A stretch of 64,000 nucleotides of DNA from Psychrobacter maritimus (GTDB taxonomy: Bacteria > Pseudomonadota > Gammaproteobacteria > Pseudomonadales > Moraxellaceae), in NCBI RefSeq assembly GCF_904846345.1, contig NZ_CAJHAJ010000010.1, positions 1 to 64,000 on the forward strand. The letters are read 5' to 3'. Positions 52,190 to 61,961 of this stretch are shown piece after piece. The number at the start of each line of letters is the position of its first letter. Positions within the stretch are counted from its first letter, which is position 1. The notes under the pieces are model-generated. The model did not search any database. It saw only the letters and a list, made by a program, of their open reading frames with translations, and was not told the origin of the DNA. A program made the translations under genes and the position numbers.

Positions 52190-52651
52190 GCTGGGTTTAC
52201 TCTCCACTGATATTGGTGACAGATATTATTGATGATAAATATTGTACGATGCGCCTATGTGTTAATAATTGGCTAAGCACTAACGGCAAGCCAGCAATTA
52301 TAACTTGAGATTATCTTAGCAGGATTCTATCAAAGGCAGTTAGCCATTCATTGACTCATCTTCATTAACCAATGCTTATTAAGCAAGCGTTATTGCTCAA
52401 CAAGTCGCGCCTAATATTTATGCTTAATAACTTATACATTAATGTAAATACACAAGGTTATAAACAAATAAGCTATCCTCAATAAAAATTTATGCATTAA
52501 GCGCAGCTGAAAACAAAATGATATAATGACGCAACTTTTTATTGCGTCACCCTCAATACCTGATAGTCATGAAGTACTGGCCTGTTAATGTCTTAGTACC
52601 TATCATTTAAACAGCGCCTATTAAAAACTTAATAATTAATAAGGATACCTT
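52190..52651. other. Divergent spacer between gacS and cysM
   Basis: 462 bp without a gene. The cysM promoter candidate and hairpin at 52522-52549 are listed separately. Elsewhere there is a small TGCTTATTAAGCA palindrome near 52373-52385. Confidence 0.4.
52522..52549 (+). promoter_or_regulatory. cysM -10 box and adjoining inverted repeat
   Basis: TATAAT at 52522-52527 overlaps the first base of a perfect 8-bp inverted repeat TGACGCAA (52527-52534)/TTGCGTCA (52542-52549), loop CTTTTTA. The -35 is weak (TTAAGC at 52497-52502, 19-bp spacer). The repeat would lie at the transcription start, as an operator or as a 5'-end hairpin. Confidence 0.4.
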
Positions 52652-53638
52652 ATGTCCGCTACGGCCCAGTCAAACGCCAATTTTATTACGCAAATCACTG
52701 ACCTTGCCGATTGCGTAGGTCAGACGCCATTGGTTAAATTGCATCGTCTGCCTGAGCAAGAGCAGATTGCCAATGGGGCCGTGGTACTTGCAAAGCTTGA
52801 AGGTAATAACCCTGCCGGCTCGGTAAAAGACCGTCCAGCGTTCAATATGATTTATCAGGCTGAGCTACGTGGTGATATTAAACCGGGTGATATGCTGATT
52901 GAAGCCACCAGCGGCAATACCGGTATAGCTTTAGCCATGGTTGCGGCGATGCGCGGTTATCCGATGACCTTATTAATGCCAACCAACTCGACCCAAGAGC
53001 GTAAGGATGCCATGACCGCTTACGGCGCGACGCTAATCGAAGTCGACGAAGGTATGGAGGCGGCACGCGATATGGCGCTGCAGATGCAAGCGGATGGTAA
53101 AGGTATCGTCTTAGACCAATTTAATAATCCTGATAATAAACAAGCACATTATCTCACCACCGGTCCTGAGCTATGGGCGCAAACGGACGGTAAAATCACT
53201 CACTTTATCAGCTCTATGGGCACCACTGGCACCATCACTGGGGTGGCGCAATATCTTAAAGAGCAAAACCCTGATGTTAAAATCATCGGTTTGCAGCCTG
53301 ATGAAGAAGCGTCTATCGCCGGTATTCGCCGCTGGCCTGCTGCTTACATGCCGGGTATTTTTGAAGCCGACTTGATTGATGACATCATGGATGTTGATCA
53401 ACATATCGCCGAAGTCTATATGCGCAAATTGGCCAAAACCGAAGGCATTTTTGCTGGCGTATCCTCAGGCGCAGCCGCTTGGGCAGCCGTCGAAGTCGCA
53501 AAAGAAAATCCAGACGCGGTTATTGCCTTTATCGTTTGTGATCGCGGCGATCGTTATTTATCAACCGGCTTATATAACGTTATCGACAACGATGCTGACG
53601 ACAGTAACGTGAAAGACAATCTAGATAGTGAAAAATAA
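52652..53638 (+). CDS. cysM: Cysteine synthase B
   Basis: 328 residues. PLP enzyme that makes cysteine from O-acetylserine and sulfide or thiosulfate. Lys59 in NNPAGSVKDRP is the expected PLP Schiff base; EATSGNTGIALAM forms the substrate loop and SSMGTTGTITG binds the PLP phosphate. IRRWPAAYMPGIFE and CDRGDRYLSTGLYN are CysM-type rather than CysK-type. A Asp/Asn-rich tail of about 15 residues ends the chain. Next to gacS, as in Pseudomonas. Confidence 0.95.
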   Translation: MSATAQSNANFITQITDLADCVGQTPLVKLHRLPEQEQIANGAVVLAKLEGNNPAGSVKDRPAFNMIYQAELRGDIKPGDMLIEATSGNTGIALAMVAAMRGYPMTLLMPTNSTQERKDAMTAYGATLIEVDEGMEAARDMALQMQADGKGIVLDQFNNPDNKQAHYLTTGPELWAQTDGKITHFISSMGTTGTITGVAQYLKEQNPDVKIIGLQPDEEASIAGIRRWPAAYMPGIFEADLIDDIMDVDQHIAEVYMRKLAKTEGIFAGVSSGAAAWAAVEVAKENPDAVIAFIVCDRGDRYLSTGLYNVIDNDADDSNVKDNLDSEK

Positions 53639-53767
53639 AAAGTACGCAGTAGAAAGTCAGAAATAGAATGTACACACAATGCAGCAGCATAAGCGAATAA
53701 ATCATAAGCTCAGCAATGATATTTTTATCAGTCATCAACCAAAACCAATAGTTAGGTAGGATTATTT

Positions 53768-54592
53768 ATGTCAAACGCCCTTTCGTCCAAACCTATCTTG
53801 GTCTTTGATATTGAGACGGTTGCCGATACCGAGGCTGCCCGCCGTATTTACCCGCAATTGGCCGAGCTAAACGATGCCGATGCCTTAAGCGCATTGACGG
53901 CGCTGCGACTCCAAGAAGCGGGACATGACTTTATGCGTTTGCCGCTGCAGCGTATTGTCTGTATTTCTGCCCTTTATATTAAAGACGGTCAATTTTCTTT
54001 ATTTTCTTTGACGGCAGATAAGTTTAGCGAAAAAGACATTCTGAGCAAATTTTTCCGTGCATTCAGTGATATTGAAAAGCTGCCGCAGCTGATTAGTTGG
54101 AACGGCTCAGGCTTTGATATTCCGGTGCTTATTTATCGCGCGATGCAGTATGACTTATCAGCGCCGTGGTTATTTGAAGAAGGCGAACGCATCAAAAACA
54201 TGCGCTTTGATAACTATGTTAATCGTTTCCATACTCGCCATCTTGATTTGATGGACAGATTTAGCCAATACGGTGCCAGCCGCCGTGAAGCTATGGATGT
54301 CGTTGCCAGTCTTTACGGCTTACCCGGTAAAACCGATGTTGATGGCAGCATGGTTGGCGATCTGGTCAGTAATGGCGATTGGCAAACGTTGTCAATATAT
54401 TGCGAATCGGATGTGATGAATACCTGGCTGATATACCTGCGCTGGTTACGGTTGACCGGTCAATTATCCTCAGCGGATTTTGATGCTTGGCAACAGCAAA
54501 GCCGTGATTATTTGGCAAATTATACCCAAGCAGATGGCAGCCCACGCCATCATGAATTTATCGCCGATTGGTCATCTGCGCCTGCACCATAG
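53768..54592 (+). CDS. PolB-like 3'-5' exonuclease
   Basis: 274 residues. DnaQ-like/RNase H-fold exonuclease of the predicted PolB-like type. ExoI motif FDIETVAD (Asp14, Glu16), ExoII near SWNGSGFDIPVL (about 113-124) and ExoIII YCESDVMNTWLIYLR (about 217-231) supply the acidic metal ligands. No polymerase domain is attached. Proteins of this kind are uncharacterised or linked to DNA or RNA trimming. It lies between cysM and rlmD with gaps of about 125 bp each. Confidence 0.88.
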   Translation: MSNALSSKPILVFDIETVADTEAARRIYPQLAELNDADALSALTALRLQEAGHDFMRLPLQRIVCISALYIKDGQFSLFSLTADKFSEKDILSKFFRAFSDIEKLPQLISWNGSGFDIPVLIYRAMQYDLSAPWLFEEGERIKNMRFDNYVNRFHTRHLDLMDRFSQYGASRREAMDVVASLYGLPGKTDVDGSMVGDLVSNGDWQTLSIYCESDVMNTWLIYLRWLRLTGQLSSADFDAWQQQSRDYLANYTQADGSPRHHEFIADWSSAPAP

Positions 54593-54716
54593 CAGACATT
54601 TTTATATAACGGACGTATTTATAAAAACGTCTTTATAAAGATGACGTTTTAACAACTAACGTCTCACCCTCATTTATCGTTATTTATCATTTATTACTTA
54701 TTATTAAGGCAGGTTT

Positions 54717-56258
54717 ATGCAACCCACCGATTCAAAAAACTCTACCATCTTAGATACCAGCCAACAGCCTAACGAGACTCAGACCATTACTATTCCGCCA
54801 AGTAAGAAAAAATCCAAGCCGTCATCAAAAACGCGGCGCCGTTTGAAAGATGCTGAGCCACTACCTTTTAATATCGATGGCTTGTCACATGATGGTCGCG
54901 GCGTTGCAGTATATGGTAATGGCTTTGGTGAAGCCGACGGTCATATCGAAGACAAACATGGCAAAAAGATTTTTGTTAGCTTTGCGCTACCGGGCGAAAG
55001 TGCCTTAGTCAAAATTACCAATAGCCGTACCAGCTTTGAAGAAGGTGATGCGGTGAGCATTACTGCCAATCCAAACCCTGAGCGCGCTGTACCGCCCTGC
55101 CCACATTTTGGTGTCTGCGGTGGCTGTAATCTGCAGCATTGGCAGCCAGAAGGTCAAATCAACTTTAAGCAATCTGTGCTTGCTGAAATGCTTATCCATC
55201 AAGCCAATGTTGAACCAGAGCATTGGCTCGCACCAGTAGTTGGCGATCGCTTAGGTTACCGTACCAAAGCACGATTGGGCGTCCGTTATGTCGCCAAAAA
55301 AGAAACCGCCTTGGTTGGTTTCCGTGAGCGCTCAAGCAACTTTTTAGCAGAGTTAAATGAGTGTCATATCTTAGACCCACGGATTGGTTTTGAGATTGAA
55401 AACTTAAAAGCACTTATTAGCACGCTCGAGAGCCGTGACAAAATTGCCCAGCTTGAACTGGCTATGGGTGAAGCAATGCCAGAACTGCCCGATGGCAATC
55501 AGCCGGTTGCGCTTATCGTGCGTAATTTAGCGCCATTATCAGATGCTGATGTCGAGAAGCTAAAAACGTTTTTTGCAGCGCGCAATTGGCAATTATATTT
55601 ACAGTCAAAAGGCGCCGATAGCATTCAGCGTATTGCCTTGACGGAGAATGACGATATGAGTGAGCAGTTTGGGCGCTTATATTATCAATTACCAGAGTAT
55701 GATTTGACGTTTGAGTTTATCCCAACGGACTTTACCCAAGTCAATTTATCGGTAAACCGGCAGATGACCAAGCTTGCTTGTGATTTGTTAGACTTAAAAG
55801 CTGGCGAACGCGTGCTAGATTTATTCAGTGGTTTGGGCAACTTCAGCTTACCACTAGCGCGTTTAGTCGGCGAAACGGGCTCGGTGGTCGGCGTTGAAGG
55901 CAGTGAAGCCATGACTGCGCGCGCGGCCGACAATGCTCGTCGCAACGGCATTAATAATACTGAGTTTTATAGCCAAGATTTAACCCAAGATTGCACCGAT
56001 AAACCTTGGGCCAATCAGGGCTTTGATGCGTTACTCATTGACCCACCGCGTTCGGGCGCTTGGGAAATTATGCAATATCTGCCGAAATTTAACGCCGAAC
56101 GTATTGTCTATGTTTCTTGCAACCCTGCTACCCTCGCCCGCGATACCAAAGCCTTATTAGAGCAAGGCTATCGTTTGACGCATGCAGGCGTGATGGATAT
56201 GTTCTGTCATACCGGTCACGTTGAGTCAATCGCGCGCTTTGAAAAAGTTTCAGCTTAG
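54717..56258 (+). CDS. rlmD: 23S rRNA (uracil(1939)-C5)-methyltransferase
   Basis: 513 residues; E. coli RlmD/RumA is about 433. It methylates U1939 of 23S rRNA with SAM. A TRAM domain (about 55-115) is followed by Fe-S cysteines in [17 protein letters not shown] and ECHIL. The SAM motif is [16 protein letters not shown], and the catalytic Cys is in [12 protein letters not shown]. The first 45 residues are a Ser/Thr/Gln/Lys-rich extension. ATG follows AAGGCAGG. Part of the cysM-rlmD-relA run seen in Pseudomonas. Confidence 0.95.
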   Translation: MQPTDSKNSTILDTSQQPNETQTITIPPSKKKSKPSSKTRRRLKDAEPLPFNIDGLSHDGRGVAVYGNGFGEADGHIEDKHGKKIFVSFALPGESALVKITNSRTSFEEGDAVSITANPNPERAVPPCPHFGVCGGCNLQHWQPEGQINFKQSVLAEMLIHQANVEPEHWLAPVVGDRLGYRTKARLGVRYVAKKETALVGFRERSSNFLAELNECHILDPRIGFEIENLKALISTLESRDKIAQLELAMGEAMPELPDGNQPVALIVRNLAPLSDADVEKLKTFFAARNWQLYLQSKGADSIQRIALTENDDMSEQFGRLYYQLPEYDLTFEFIPTDFTQVNLSVNRQMTKLACDLLDLKAGERVLDLFSGLGNFSLPLARLVGETGSVVGVEGSEAMTARAADNARRNGINNTEFYSQDLTQDCTDKPWANQGFDALLIDPPRSGAWEIMQYLPKFNAERIVYVSCNPATLARDTKALLEQGYRLTHAGVMDMFCHTGHVESIARFEKVSA

Positions 56259-56695
56259 CACTTGTTTTAAGCGACTAATCTTTCAAAGCATGGCTCTTTA
56301 AGCGTGGTTTTTCGAGCATGGCTTTTTAAGTGTGACATTTTAAGAAACATAACGCTCATTTTTAACCGCATCGCTTTATGCAAAAACGGATTAAGCGATA
56401 AGGTTAATAATGCTGTATGTTATCAACACCGACATGATCATTACAGAGCCTTGCTTGATTTGTCATTGCAAAATGAGATAATAATAACCAATATATTGAG
56501 GCCTTCTTAATCGAGATATCATGAGTCTTGGTACTCATGGCTCTATATGTTATTTATCTCTATCATTTTATAGCTGCTAGAAAAGGATTTTTAGCGGCTG
56601 AATTGATTTATCGCTGTTATTTGCCTATCGCAAAATTTAAGTCTGCGTGGCAAATGAGGCGCTAATCAATTTTGAATAGCTAAGAGGAGTGGGCT
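56259..56695 (+). other. Spacer upstream of relA
   Basis: 437 bp. Two 20-bp direct repeats with two mismatches (AGCATGGCTCTTTAAGCGTG at 56287-56306, AGCATGGCTTTTTAAGTGTG at 56315-56334) and a hairpin CATGAGT (56520-56526)/ACTCATG (56533-56539). The hairpin has no U-run. No gene seen. Confidence 0.5.
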
Positions 56696-59248
56696 ATGGT
56701 AAAAATTCGTGAAGGATTACCGCTGGTAGATGGACAAACCACGCAAGCCGATAGCGCAACATTGGCAGCTCAACTGGTCGCGAGCCAACGCTCGCACCAG
56801 TCTGCCAATAGCTATGCCCAAATTCCACTCGATATCAAACATCAGCTTGCTACTCACAAGCTGCACACCACTTTTGATCGCTCTGCTCAGTATGCTTATC
56901 ATAGCCATGACCCTAATCTTAAAGATGAGTATTTGGAAAATCAGCTTCTTGATGACAGCTCTACGCTTTCAGAAAAAGAGCTTGAAGCGATTGATTTAGA
57001 TCAAATAAATATCGACGTCCCCACTTGGCTTGATAATGTCGCCAAGCGTATCGGTCAAGAGTCTGTACCCAATCTTGCCGCTGCTTGCGAGTTTATCCGC
57101 AGTCACATGAATACCAGTGAATCTGAGCGCTCAGGCGCTTACGTCACGGGTATTGCGATGACCGATATTTTGACTTACCTTTATCAAGATGAAGATGCGC
57201 TCGTCGCAGCGATGCTCTATCGTAGCGCCCGTAAATCGATTATCAGCTTAACTGAAATTGAAAAAAAATTCGGTGCTGATATCTCAACCTTGGTCAAAGA
57301 TACTTTGGCGATGGGTAAGCTGTCCGAGATTATCGAAAGCAATAAGCGCTTAGAAGATCATTTTGTTAATAATCAGCGTGATCAGCTATCGAATATTTAT
57401 AGCATGCTTATCTCCGTCACCAATGATGTACGCGTCGTGCTGATTAAATTGGCTGAGCGGACCTTTGCCATGCGCGAATTGACCTTTTCTAGTGAAGAGC
57501 GGCAACACCGTGTCGCGCGCGAGGTCATGACTATTTATGCGCCATTGGCTCATAGGCTTGGTATTGCTCAGCTAAAATGGGAGCTTGAAGATTTAGCCTT
57601 CCGCTATCTTGCTCCTGAGCGCTATAAAGAGATTGCGCGGCTATTATCAGAAAAACGTAGCGAACGTGAGTCTTACATTCAGCGCGTACAAGATAAGCTC
57701 AATGCAGCCTTAGCAGAAGCCGGTATCGAAGCCGAGGTTTCAGGGCGCGTTAAGCATATCTACTCTATTTACCGAAAAATGAAGCTCAAAGGCTTGTCCT
57801 TTGATCAGCTTTATGACATTCGCGCGCTGCGCGTTTTGGTCACCAATCCTTCGGATTGCTATCACGTTTTGGGATTGGTACACGGCTTATGGCGCTATAT
57901 TCCTGAGCAGTTCGACGACTATATTACCAATCCAAAATCTAACGGTTATCGCTCGCTACATACGGCGGTCATTGCCGAAAATAAATCGCTTGAAGTACAA
58001 ATTCGTACGCATGAGATGCACTTTGAAGCCGAGCTTGGCATGTGCGCGCATGTCAACTACAAAGAAGGCTTGAAGAACAAAAAGGATAATTACCTTAACC
58101 AAAGAATCAGCTCATTACGGCAACTGCTTTCTATCAATAATGAGACGCGCAATCAGCCGCGTTCAGCCTTATTAACCGGCGAAGAATTAGAAGAAATCGA
58201 GTTTGACGAAGAAGAGCAATTGGTTGATTTTGACGAGCTCGAGCGTATTTATATCTTTAGTCGTGATGGCGATATCACTGAGCTGCCAAAAGGCGCGACG
58301 GTACTGGATTTTGCCTATTATGTACATACGCAAGTTGGTAACCGTGCCCAAGCAGCGCGCGTCAATCAGCGTTATGTGCCGCTAACTTATCAGTTAAAGA
58401 CGGGCGAACAAGTAGAGATTATTACCAAAGCATCGCGTGAGCCGAACCGCGATTGGCTGGTCGCCTCGCTTGGTTATATTCATACCAATCGCGCGCGCTC
58501 AAAACTGCGTCAGTGGTTTAATAAGCAAGACCGCGATAAGAATATTGAGATAGGTCGCCAAATGCTTAGCAAAGAGCTTGAGCGTTTATCGGTTCATCCA
58601 AACAGTATCGATTTAAACGACTATACGCAGCATTTTAATGTCAATAATACCGATGACATTGTCGTCGGCTTGGTGACCGGCGATATTGGTCTTAACCAGC
58701 TGACCAGTCATATTTCTCGTCAGCTACACCTAGAACCGGAAAGACCGGAAGACGACTTTACCCCTAGCATTGACACTAGAGATGCCGGGAAACTCGATGC
58801 CTATAAAATTCATATCGATGGTTTGGATAATATCGAGATTAACCTAGCAGGCTGCTGTCATCCCGTCCACGGTGAACCTATCGCAGGCTATATTACTTTG
58901 TCACGCGGCGTCAGCGTTCATAATCGCGGCTGCCCTGAATACCTACGCTTGATTGAGCGCGACCCTGAACGCGAAATTGATGCTGCTTGGACGGTTAAAT
59001 CGGGTCGTTATCAACCGGTAGATATTCATGTAGAAGCTTATGACAGACGCGGGTTACTGCGCGATTTGACCCAAATTATTGATAAAGAAAACGTCAATAT
59101 CCGTCAAGTTGAAACGTTAAGTAATGATGACAATATTGCCTTTTTAAAGTTTCATATTGAAGTTTCGGGGCTGGCCCATTTATCCAAACTACTGGCCAAA
59201 CTTGAGCAGCAGCATGGTATCTTACATGCGCGCCGCGCGGTTGCCTGA
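56696..59248 (+). CDS. relA: (p)ppGpp synthetase RelA
   Basis: 850 residues. Ribosome-linked synthetase of the stringent response. The N-terminal hydrolase-like domain lacks the HD pair: the expected site reads AMLYRSARKSIISL. The synthetase domain has YDIRALRVLV and EQFDDYITNPKSNGYRSLHTAV, with the ExDD motif of monofunctional RelA rather than RxKD of SpoT. TGS (about 515-575), zinc-finger (LAGCCHPVHG) and C-terminal ACT domain (DRRGLLRDLTQII) follow. ATG at 56696 follows AGAGGAGTGG. mutM follows 66 bp on. Confidence 0.97.
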   Translation: MVKIREGLPLVDGQTTQADSATLAAQLVASQRSHQSANSYAQIPLDIKHQLATHKLHTTFDRSAQYAYHSHDPNLKDEYLENQLLDDSSTLSEKELEAIDLDQINIDVPTWLDNVAKRIGQESVPNLAAACEFIRSHMNTSESERSGAYVTGIAMTDILTYLYQDEDALVAAMLYRSARKSIISLTEIEKKFGADISTLVKDTLAMGKLSEIIESNKRLEDHFVNNQRDQLSNIYSMLISVTNDVRVVLIKLAERTFAMRELTFSSEERQHRVAREVMTIYAPLAHRLGIAQLKWELEDLAFRYLAPERYKEIARLLSEKRSERESYIQRVQDKLNAALAEAGIEAEVSGRVKHIYSIYRKMKLKGLSFDQLYDIRALRVLVTNPSDCYHVLGLVHGLWRYIPEQFDDYITNPKSNGYRSLHTAVIAENKSLEVQIRTHEMHFEAELGMCAHVNYKEGLKNKKDNYLNQRISSLRQLLSINNETRNQPRSALLTGEELEEIEFDEEEQLVDFDELERIYIFSRDGDITELPKGATVLDFAYYVHTQVGNRAQAARVNQRYVPLTYQLKTGEQVEIITKASREPNRDWLVASLGYIHTNRARSKLRQWFNKQDRDKNIEIGRQMLSKELERLSVHPNSIDLNDYTQHFNVNNTDDIVVGLVTGDIGLNQLTSHISRQLHLEPERPEDDFTPSIDTRDAGKLDAYKIHIDGLDNIEINLAGCCHPVHGEPIAGYITLSRGVSVHNRGCPEYLRLIERDPEREIDAAWTVKSGRYQPVDIHVEAYDRRGLLRDLTQIIDKENVNIRQVETLSNDDNIAFLKFHIEVSGLAHLSKLLAKLEQQHGILHARRAVA

Positions 59249-59314
59249 CAGTTAAGCTAGCACAATTTTCCAAGAACACCTTTAATCCATAATAGAGTTT
59301 TCATAAGAAATACT

Positions 59315-60301
59315 ATGCCTGAGTTACCCGAAGTAGAAACCACCAAAACCAGCCTTACGCCGCTATTAGGTCAGCAAGTCACCAATGTCAAAGTCTTCCA
59401 ACCAAAACTACGCTGGTCGATGCCTGATGATTTGACTCAACTGGTTGATTACACTTTGGATAGCGTCGAGCGCCGAGCAAAGTATTTAATTCTGAATTTT
59501 ATACCCCTCGTTTCTGCGAATACCAACGCCTCTATCCAACCTGAGCAATTAGCCCCGCGGCAACTGTTGATTCATTTGGGTATGTCAGGTAGCTTACAGC
59601 AACACAGCTATGGCACTGATAAGCGTAAACACGATCATTTGGTGGTGACTTTTAGCGGCACTGATGATAGCCAAACACAGCTACATTATTATGATCCAAG
59701 GCGCTTTGGCTCGGTGTTATGGTTTGATGATTATGGCCCTAAGCTACTAGATCATTTGGGTCCTGAGCCATTATCAGCAGAATTTACCGCTGATTATTTA
59801 TATCATTTAATTCAACGTTCAAATAATCCAAATCCAACCCCTAATGACAGTATCGTTAATCAAAGCAGCACTAATCAAAGCAACCCTAAAAAAGCGACGG
59901 CCAATAAAACACCTAACAAGCAACCAATCAAACGCGCTATTAAATCCGTCATTATGGAACAACAAATCGTTGTCGGCGTTGGCAATATTTATGCGACTGA
60001 AAGTCTTTACTTATCAGGCATTCATCCTGCAACGCCCGCTCATCAAGTTTCCTATGAGCAAATAGTTATTTTGGTTGACCATATCAAAGCAATTTTAAAA
60101 AAGGCGATAACCCTTGGCGGTTCCACCTTACGGGATTTTACCGTTGCTAGCGGCCAAACGGGTTATTTTCAGCAAACTTTAAATGTCTACGGCAGACAAG
60201 GTGAAACTTGTCCACACTGTAACACACTATTAGAAAACATTAAGCTTAATGGACGTGCCAGTGTTTTTTGCCCTGCCTGTCAGCCAATCAATAGTAAATA
60301 A
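59315..60301 (+). CDS. mutM: Formamidopyrimidine-DNA glycosylase (Fpg/MutM)
   Basis: 328 residues, against about 270 for the family. It removes 8-oxoguanine and formamidopyrimidines and nicks the DNA. N-terminal Pro1 and Glu2 of mature MPELPEVETT form the active site, with Lys in RRAKYLIL. The helix-two-turn-helix region is IVVGVGNIYATESL, and the zinc finger is CPHCNTLLENIKLNGRASVFCPACQ (as two halves). Extra length comes from two places: a loop near residue 65-85, and a Asn/Gln/Pro/Lys-rich stretch of about 35 residues before KRAIKSVIMEQQIVVG. Confidence 0.95.
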   Translation: MPELPEVETTKTSLTPLLGQQVTNVKVFQPKLRWSMPDDLTQLVDYTLDSVERRAKYLILNFIPLVSANTNASIQPEQLAPRQLLIHLGMSGSLQQHSYGTDKRKHDHLVVTFSGTDDSQTQLHYYDPRRFGSVLWFDDYGPKLLDHLGPEPLSAEFTADYLYHLIQRSNNPNPTPNDSIVNQSSTNQSNPKKATANKTPNKQPIKRAIKSVIMEQQIVVGVGNIYATESLYLSGIHPATPAHQVSYEQIVILVDHIKAILKKAITLGGSTLRDFTVASGQTGYFQQTLNVYGRQGETCPHCNTLLENIKLNGRASVFCPACQPINSK

Positions 60302-60630
60302 TCCCTGCTTAATAAGACTATACAGGTTTAAAGCAATATCATTGCTCAGTTACTTTAAAATGCCTATTTATAGTCCTACCTAAACTCATTTAGCATGACT
60401 CATAATAAAAAAACGCTCTGCTAATACAGATATCCTGCGCATTTTTGTTGCTTATTAGCCTACATCTTGCTTTAATAGTGCTAATACTTACATAAATAGT
60501 GCAGACCGTTTATTTATCTGTAATATTAAGAATAACTATCGTTGTCGCCTTATTTCTATAGGGAATTTGTCTCTGTGTGGAAATAGCAGCAGCTATTAAT
60601 CATACTACTTATGAGTTTTAGGATATTATT
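60302..60630 (+). other. Spacer downstream of mutM
   Basis: 329 bp, AT-rich. I see no convincing terminator, promoter or repeat. Confidence 0.3.
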
Positions 60631-61071
60631 ATGAGTGCTCCAGCTAACATGAAACGCACCGCTAAATATAAGTTACTGACCATGATGGCAAGCGTAAGCT
60701 TAATTTTTGCTAGCATGCAACCCGCTTTAGCAGCGATAGAAATTGACGAAACTGATTTTGGCCCTTCTTACGAGACCATGGCAGTAGACACGATTGTCGG
60801 TAAACCACTACAATTGGTAGCTGCGGTAGCGGGAACTGCCGCCTATATCGTAAGCTTACCCTTCTCGCTGATTGGAGGCAATGCAGATCAAGCACAGCAA
60901 AAGTTATTCGTTGAGCCATGGGATGCAATGGGACGCTGCTTAGGCTGTACGGTTGCTGAAGACAATTACTATAAATCACAAGTCGTTGATAATAATGTCG
61001 TGCGTATTGTTGTCGATCGTCCTTCAGAGATTCTAATTAATACCAATGACTATGTAGTAGTTACGCCATAA
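60631..61071 (+). CDS. Secreted small hypothetical protein
   Basis: 146 residues. A signal peptide (about 1-34, ending SMQPALA/AIEI) is followed by a short mature protein with a Gly/Ala-rich hydrophobic stretch (PLQLVAAVAGTAAYIVSLPF, about 59-78) and a Cys pair (CLGC, about 109-112). I recognise this shape from small exported proteins in Moraxellaceae and Pseudomonas with no known function. The hydrophobic stretch may insert into a membrane. ATG at 60631 follows AGGATATT. Closed by a strong terminator. Confidence 0.7.
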   Translation: MSAPANMKRTAKYKLLTMMASVSLIFASMQPALAAIEIDETDFGPSYETMAVDTIVGKPLQLVAAVAGTAAYIVSLPFSLIGGNADQAQQKLFVEPWDAMGRCLGCTVAEDNYYKSQVVDNNVVRIVVDRPSEILINTNDYVVVTP

Positions 61072-61095
61072 GTTATAAGCATCGAGCTTATCAAT

Positions 61096-61140
61096 CGACA
61101 ATAAAAAAGGCTAACTTCTCGTTAGCCTTTTTTATTGTCG
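61096..61140. terminator. Bidirectional terminator between the secreted protein gene and mscL
   Basis: A perfect 20-bp stem (61096-61115 with 61121-61140), loop TTCTC. A6 and T6 runs lie inside the stem, giving U-tracts both ways. Confidence 0.9.
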
Positions 61141-61158
61141 TAAATAAATGATATGATT

Positions 61159-61602
61159 TTATTTCGTAATGTGAGTATTGCTCAGCTTAGCACTAATCTC
61201 ACGAAGCAATTGCACCTCTTCTGACGGATCTTCTATTGCTTCTTCTACCTCGTCTTCACGGCGTAATCTATTCACCATTTTTACCATCATAAAGATAATA
61301 AACGCTAAAATCAGGAAGTTAATCAATACAGTGATAAAACTACCATAGGCCAATACTGGCACACCTGCCTCTTTAAGCGCATCGTAAGTCATGCCAACGC
61401 CTGCAGGTGCATCGCCTAACATGAAAAACATATTTTTAAAGTTGATTTCGCCGCCCGCAATAAAAGCGACGATAGGCATAATAATGTCTTCAACTAAAGA
61501 GGTCGTGATGGTCGCAAAAGCGCCGCCAATGATGACACCGACCGCTAGGTCCATCACATTACCTTTTACAGCAAATTCTTTAAACTCAGATACCATACTC
61601 AT
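61159..61602 (-). CDS. mscL: Large-conductance mechanosensitive channel MscL
   Basis: 147 residues. MscL opens under membrane tension on hypo-osmotic shock. The N-terminal amphipathic helix and TM1 are [24 protein letters not shown], with TM2 at [19 protein letters not shown]. An acidic cytoplasmic helix ends the chain. The ATG at 61602 has AGGAGTGA upstream; an in-frame TTG five codons earlier lies within the ribosome site and is unlikely. Confidence 0.96.
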   Translation of the reverse strand: MSMVSEFKEFAVKGNVMDLAVGVIIGGAFATITTSLVEDIIMPIVAFIAGGEINFKNMFFMLGDAPAGVGMTYDALKEAGVPVLAYGSFITVLINFLILAFIIFMMVKMVNRLRREDEVEEAIEDPSEEVQLLREISAKLSNTHITK

Positions 61603-61808
61603 AATATCACTCCTCAAAAGTCTTATCTATGGTCAGATAAACAGCCGAATAGTTAATCTCATTTAGAGACCGTTTCTTAAAAACCGTTTCTTAAAAACCA
61701 CCTCTTAAAAATCACGTTTTAAGGGCAGCGTATTAAAAATGACGTAAGAAATTCTAAACAAACCAATCCAATTGATTAGCCGTAGTATTATATATAAAAA
61801 ACAGGCAT
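61603..61808. other. Spacer between mscL and typA with short tandem repeat
   Basis: Holds a 14-bp tandem repeat from 61670 (CCGTTTCTTAAAAA twice, then CCACCTCTTAAAAA, then a drifted fourth unit). No gene. Confidence 0.5.
61670..61725. repeat. 14-bp tandem repeat, about four units
   Basis: Units at 61670, 61684, 61698 and 61712: two perfect CCGTTTCTTAAAAA, one with three changes and a fourth further drifted. Lies about 70 bp upstream of the mscL start. Confidence 0.8.
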
Positions 61809-61855
61809 AAAAAAAGCAATATAAAGTGAACCATATTCGACTCACTATATACTGC
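61809..61855 (-). terminator. Terminator after typA
   Basis: On the minus strand GCAGTATATAGTGA (61855-61842) pairs with TCACTTTATATTGC (61829-61816) with two mismatches, followed by a U-run from the A-run at 61809-61815. Confidence 0.7.
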
Positions 61856-61961
61856 TGATTATAACTCTGACTTAATATAAATAAAGGAGATCTTTACCAA
61901 TATCAAATACTTCTCTCAATTCTTAACAAAATGTATGATTAATATCATTTTTTGTCAATAA

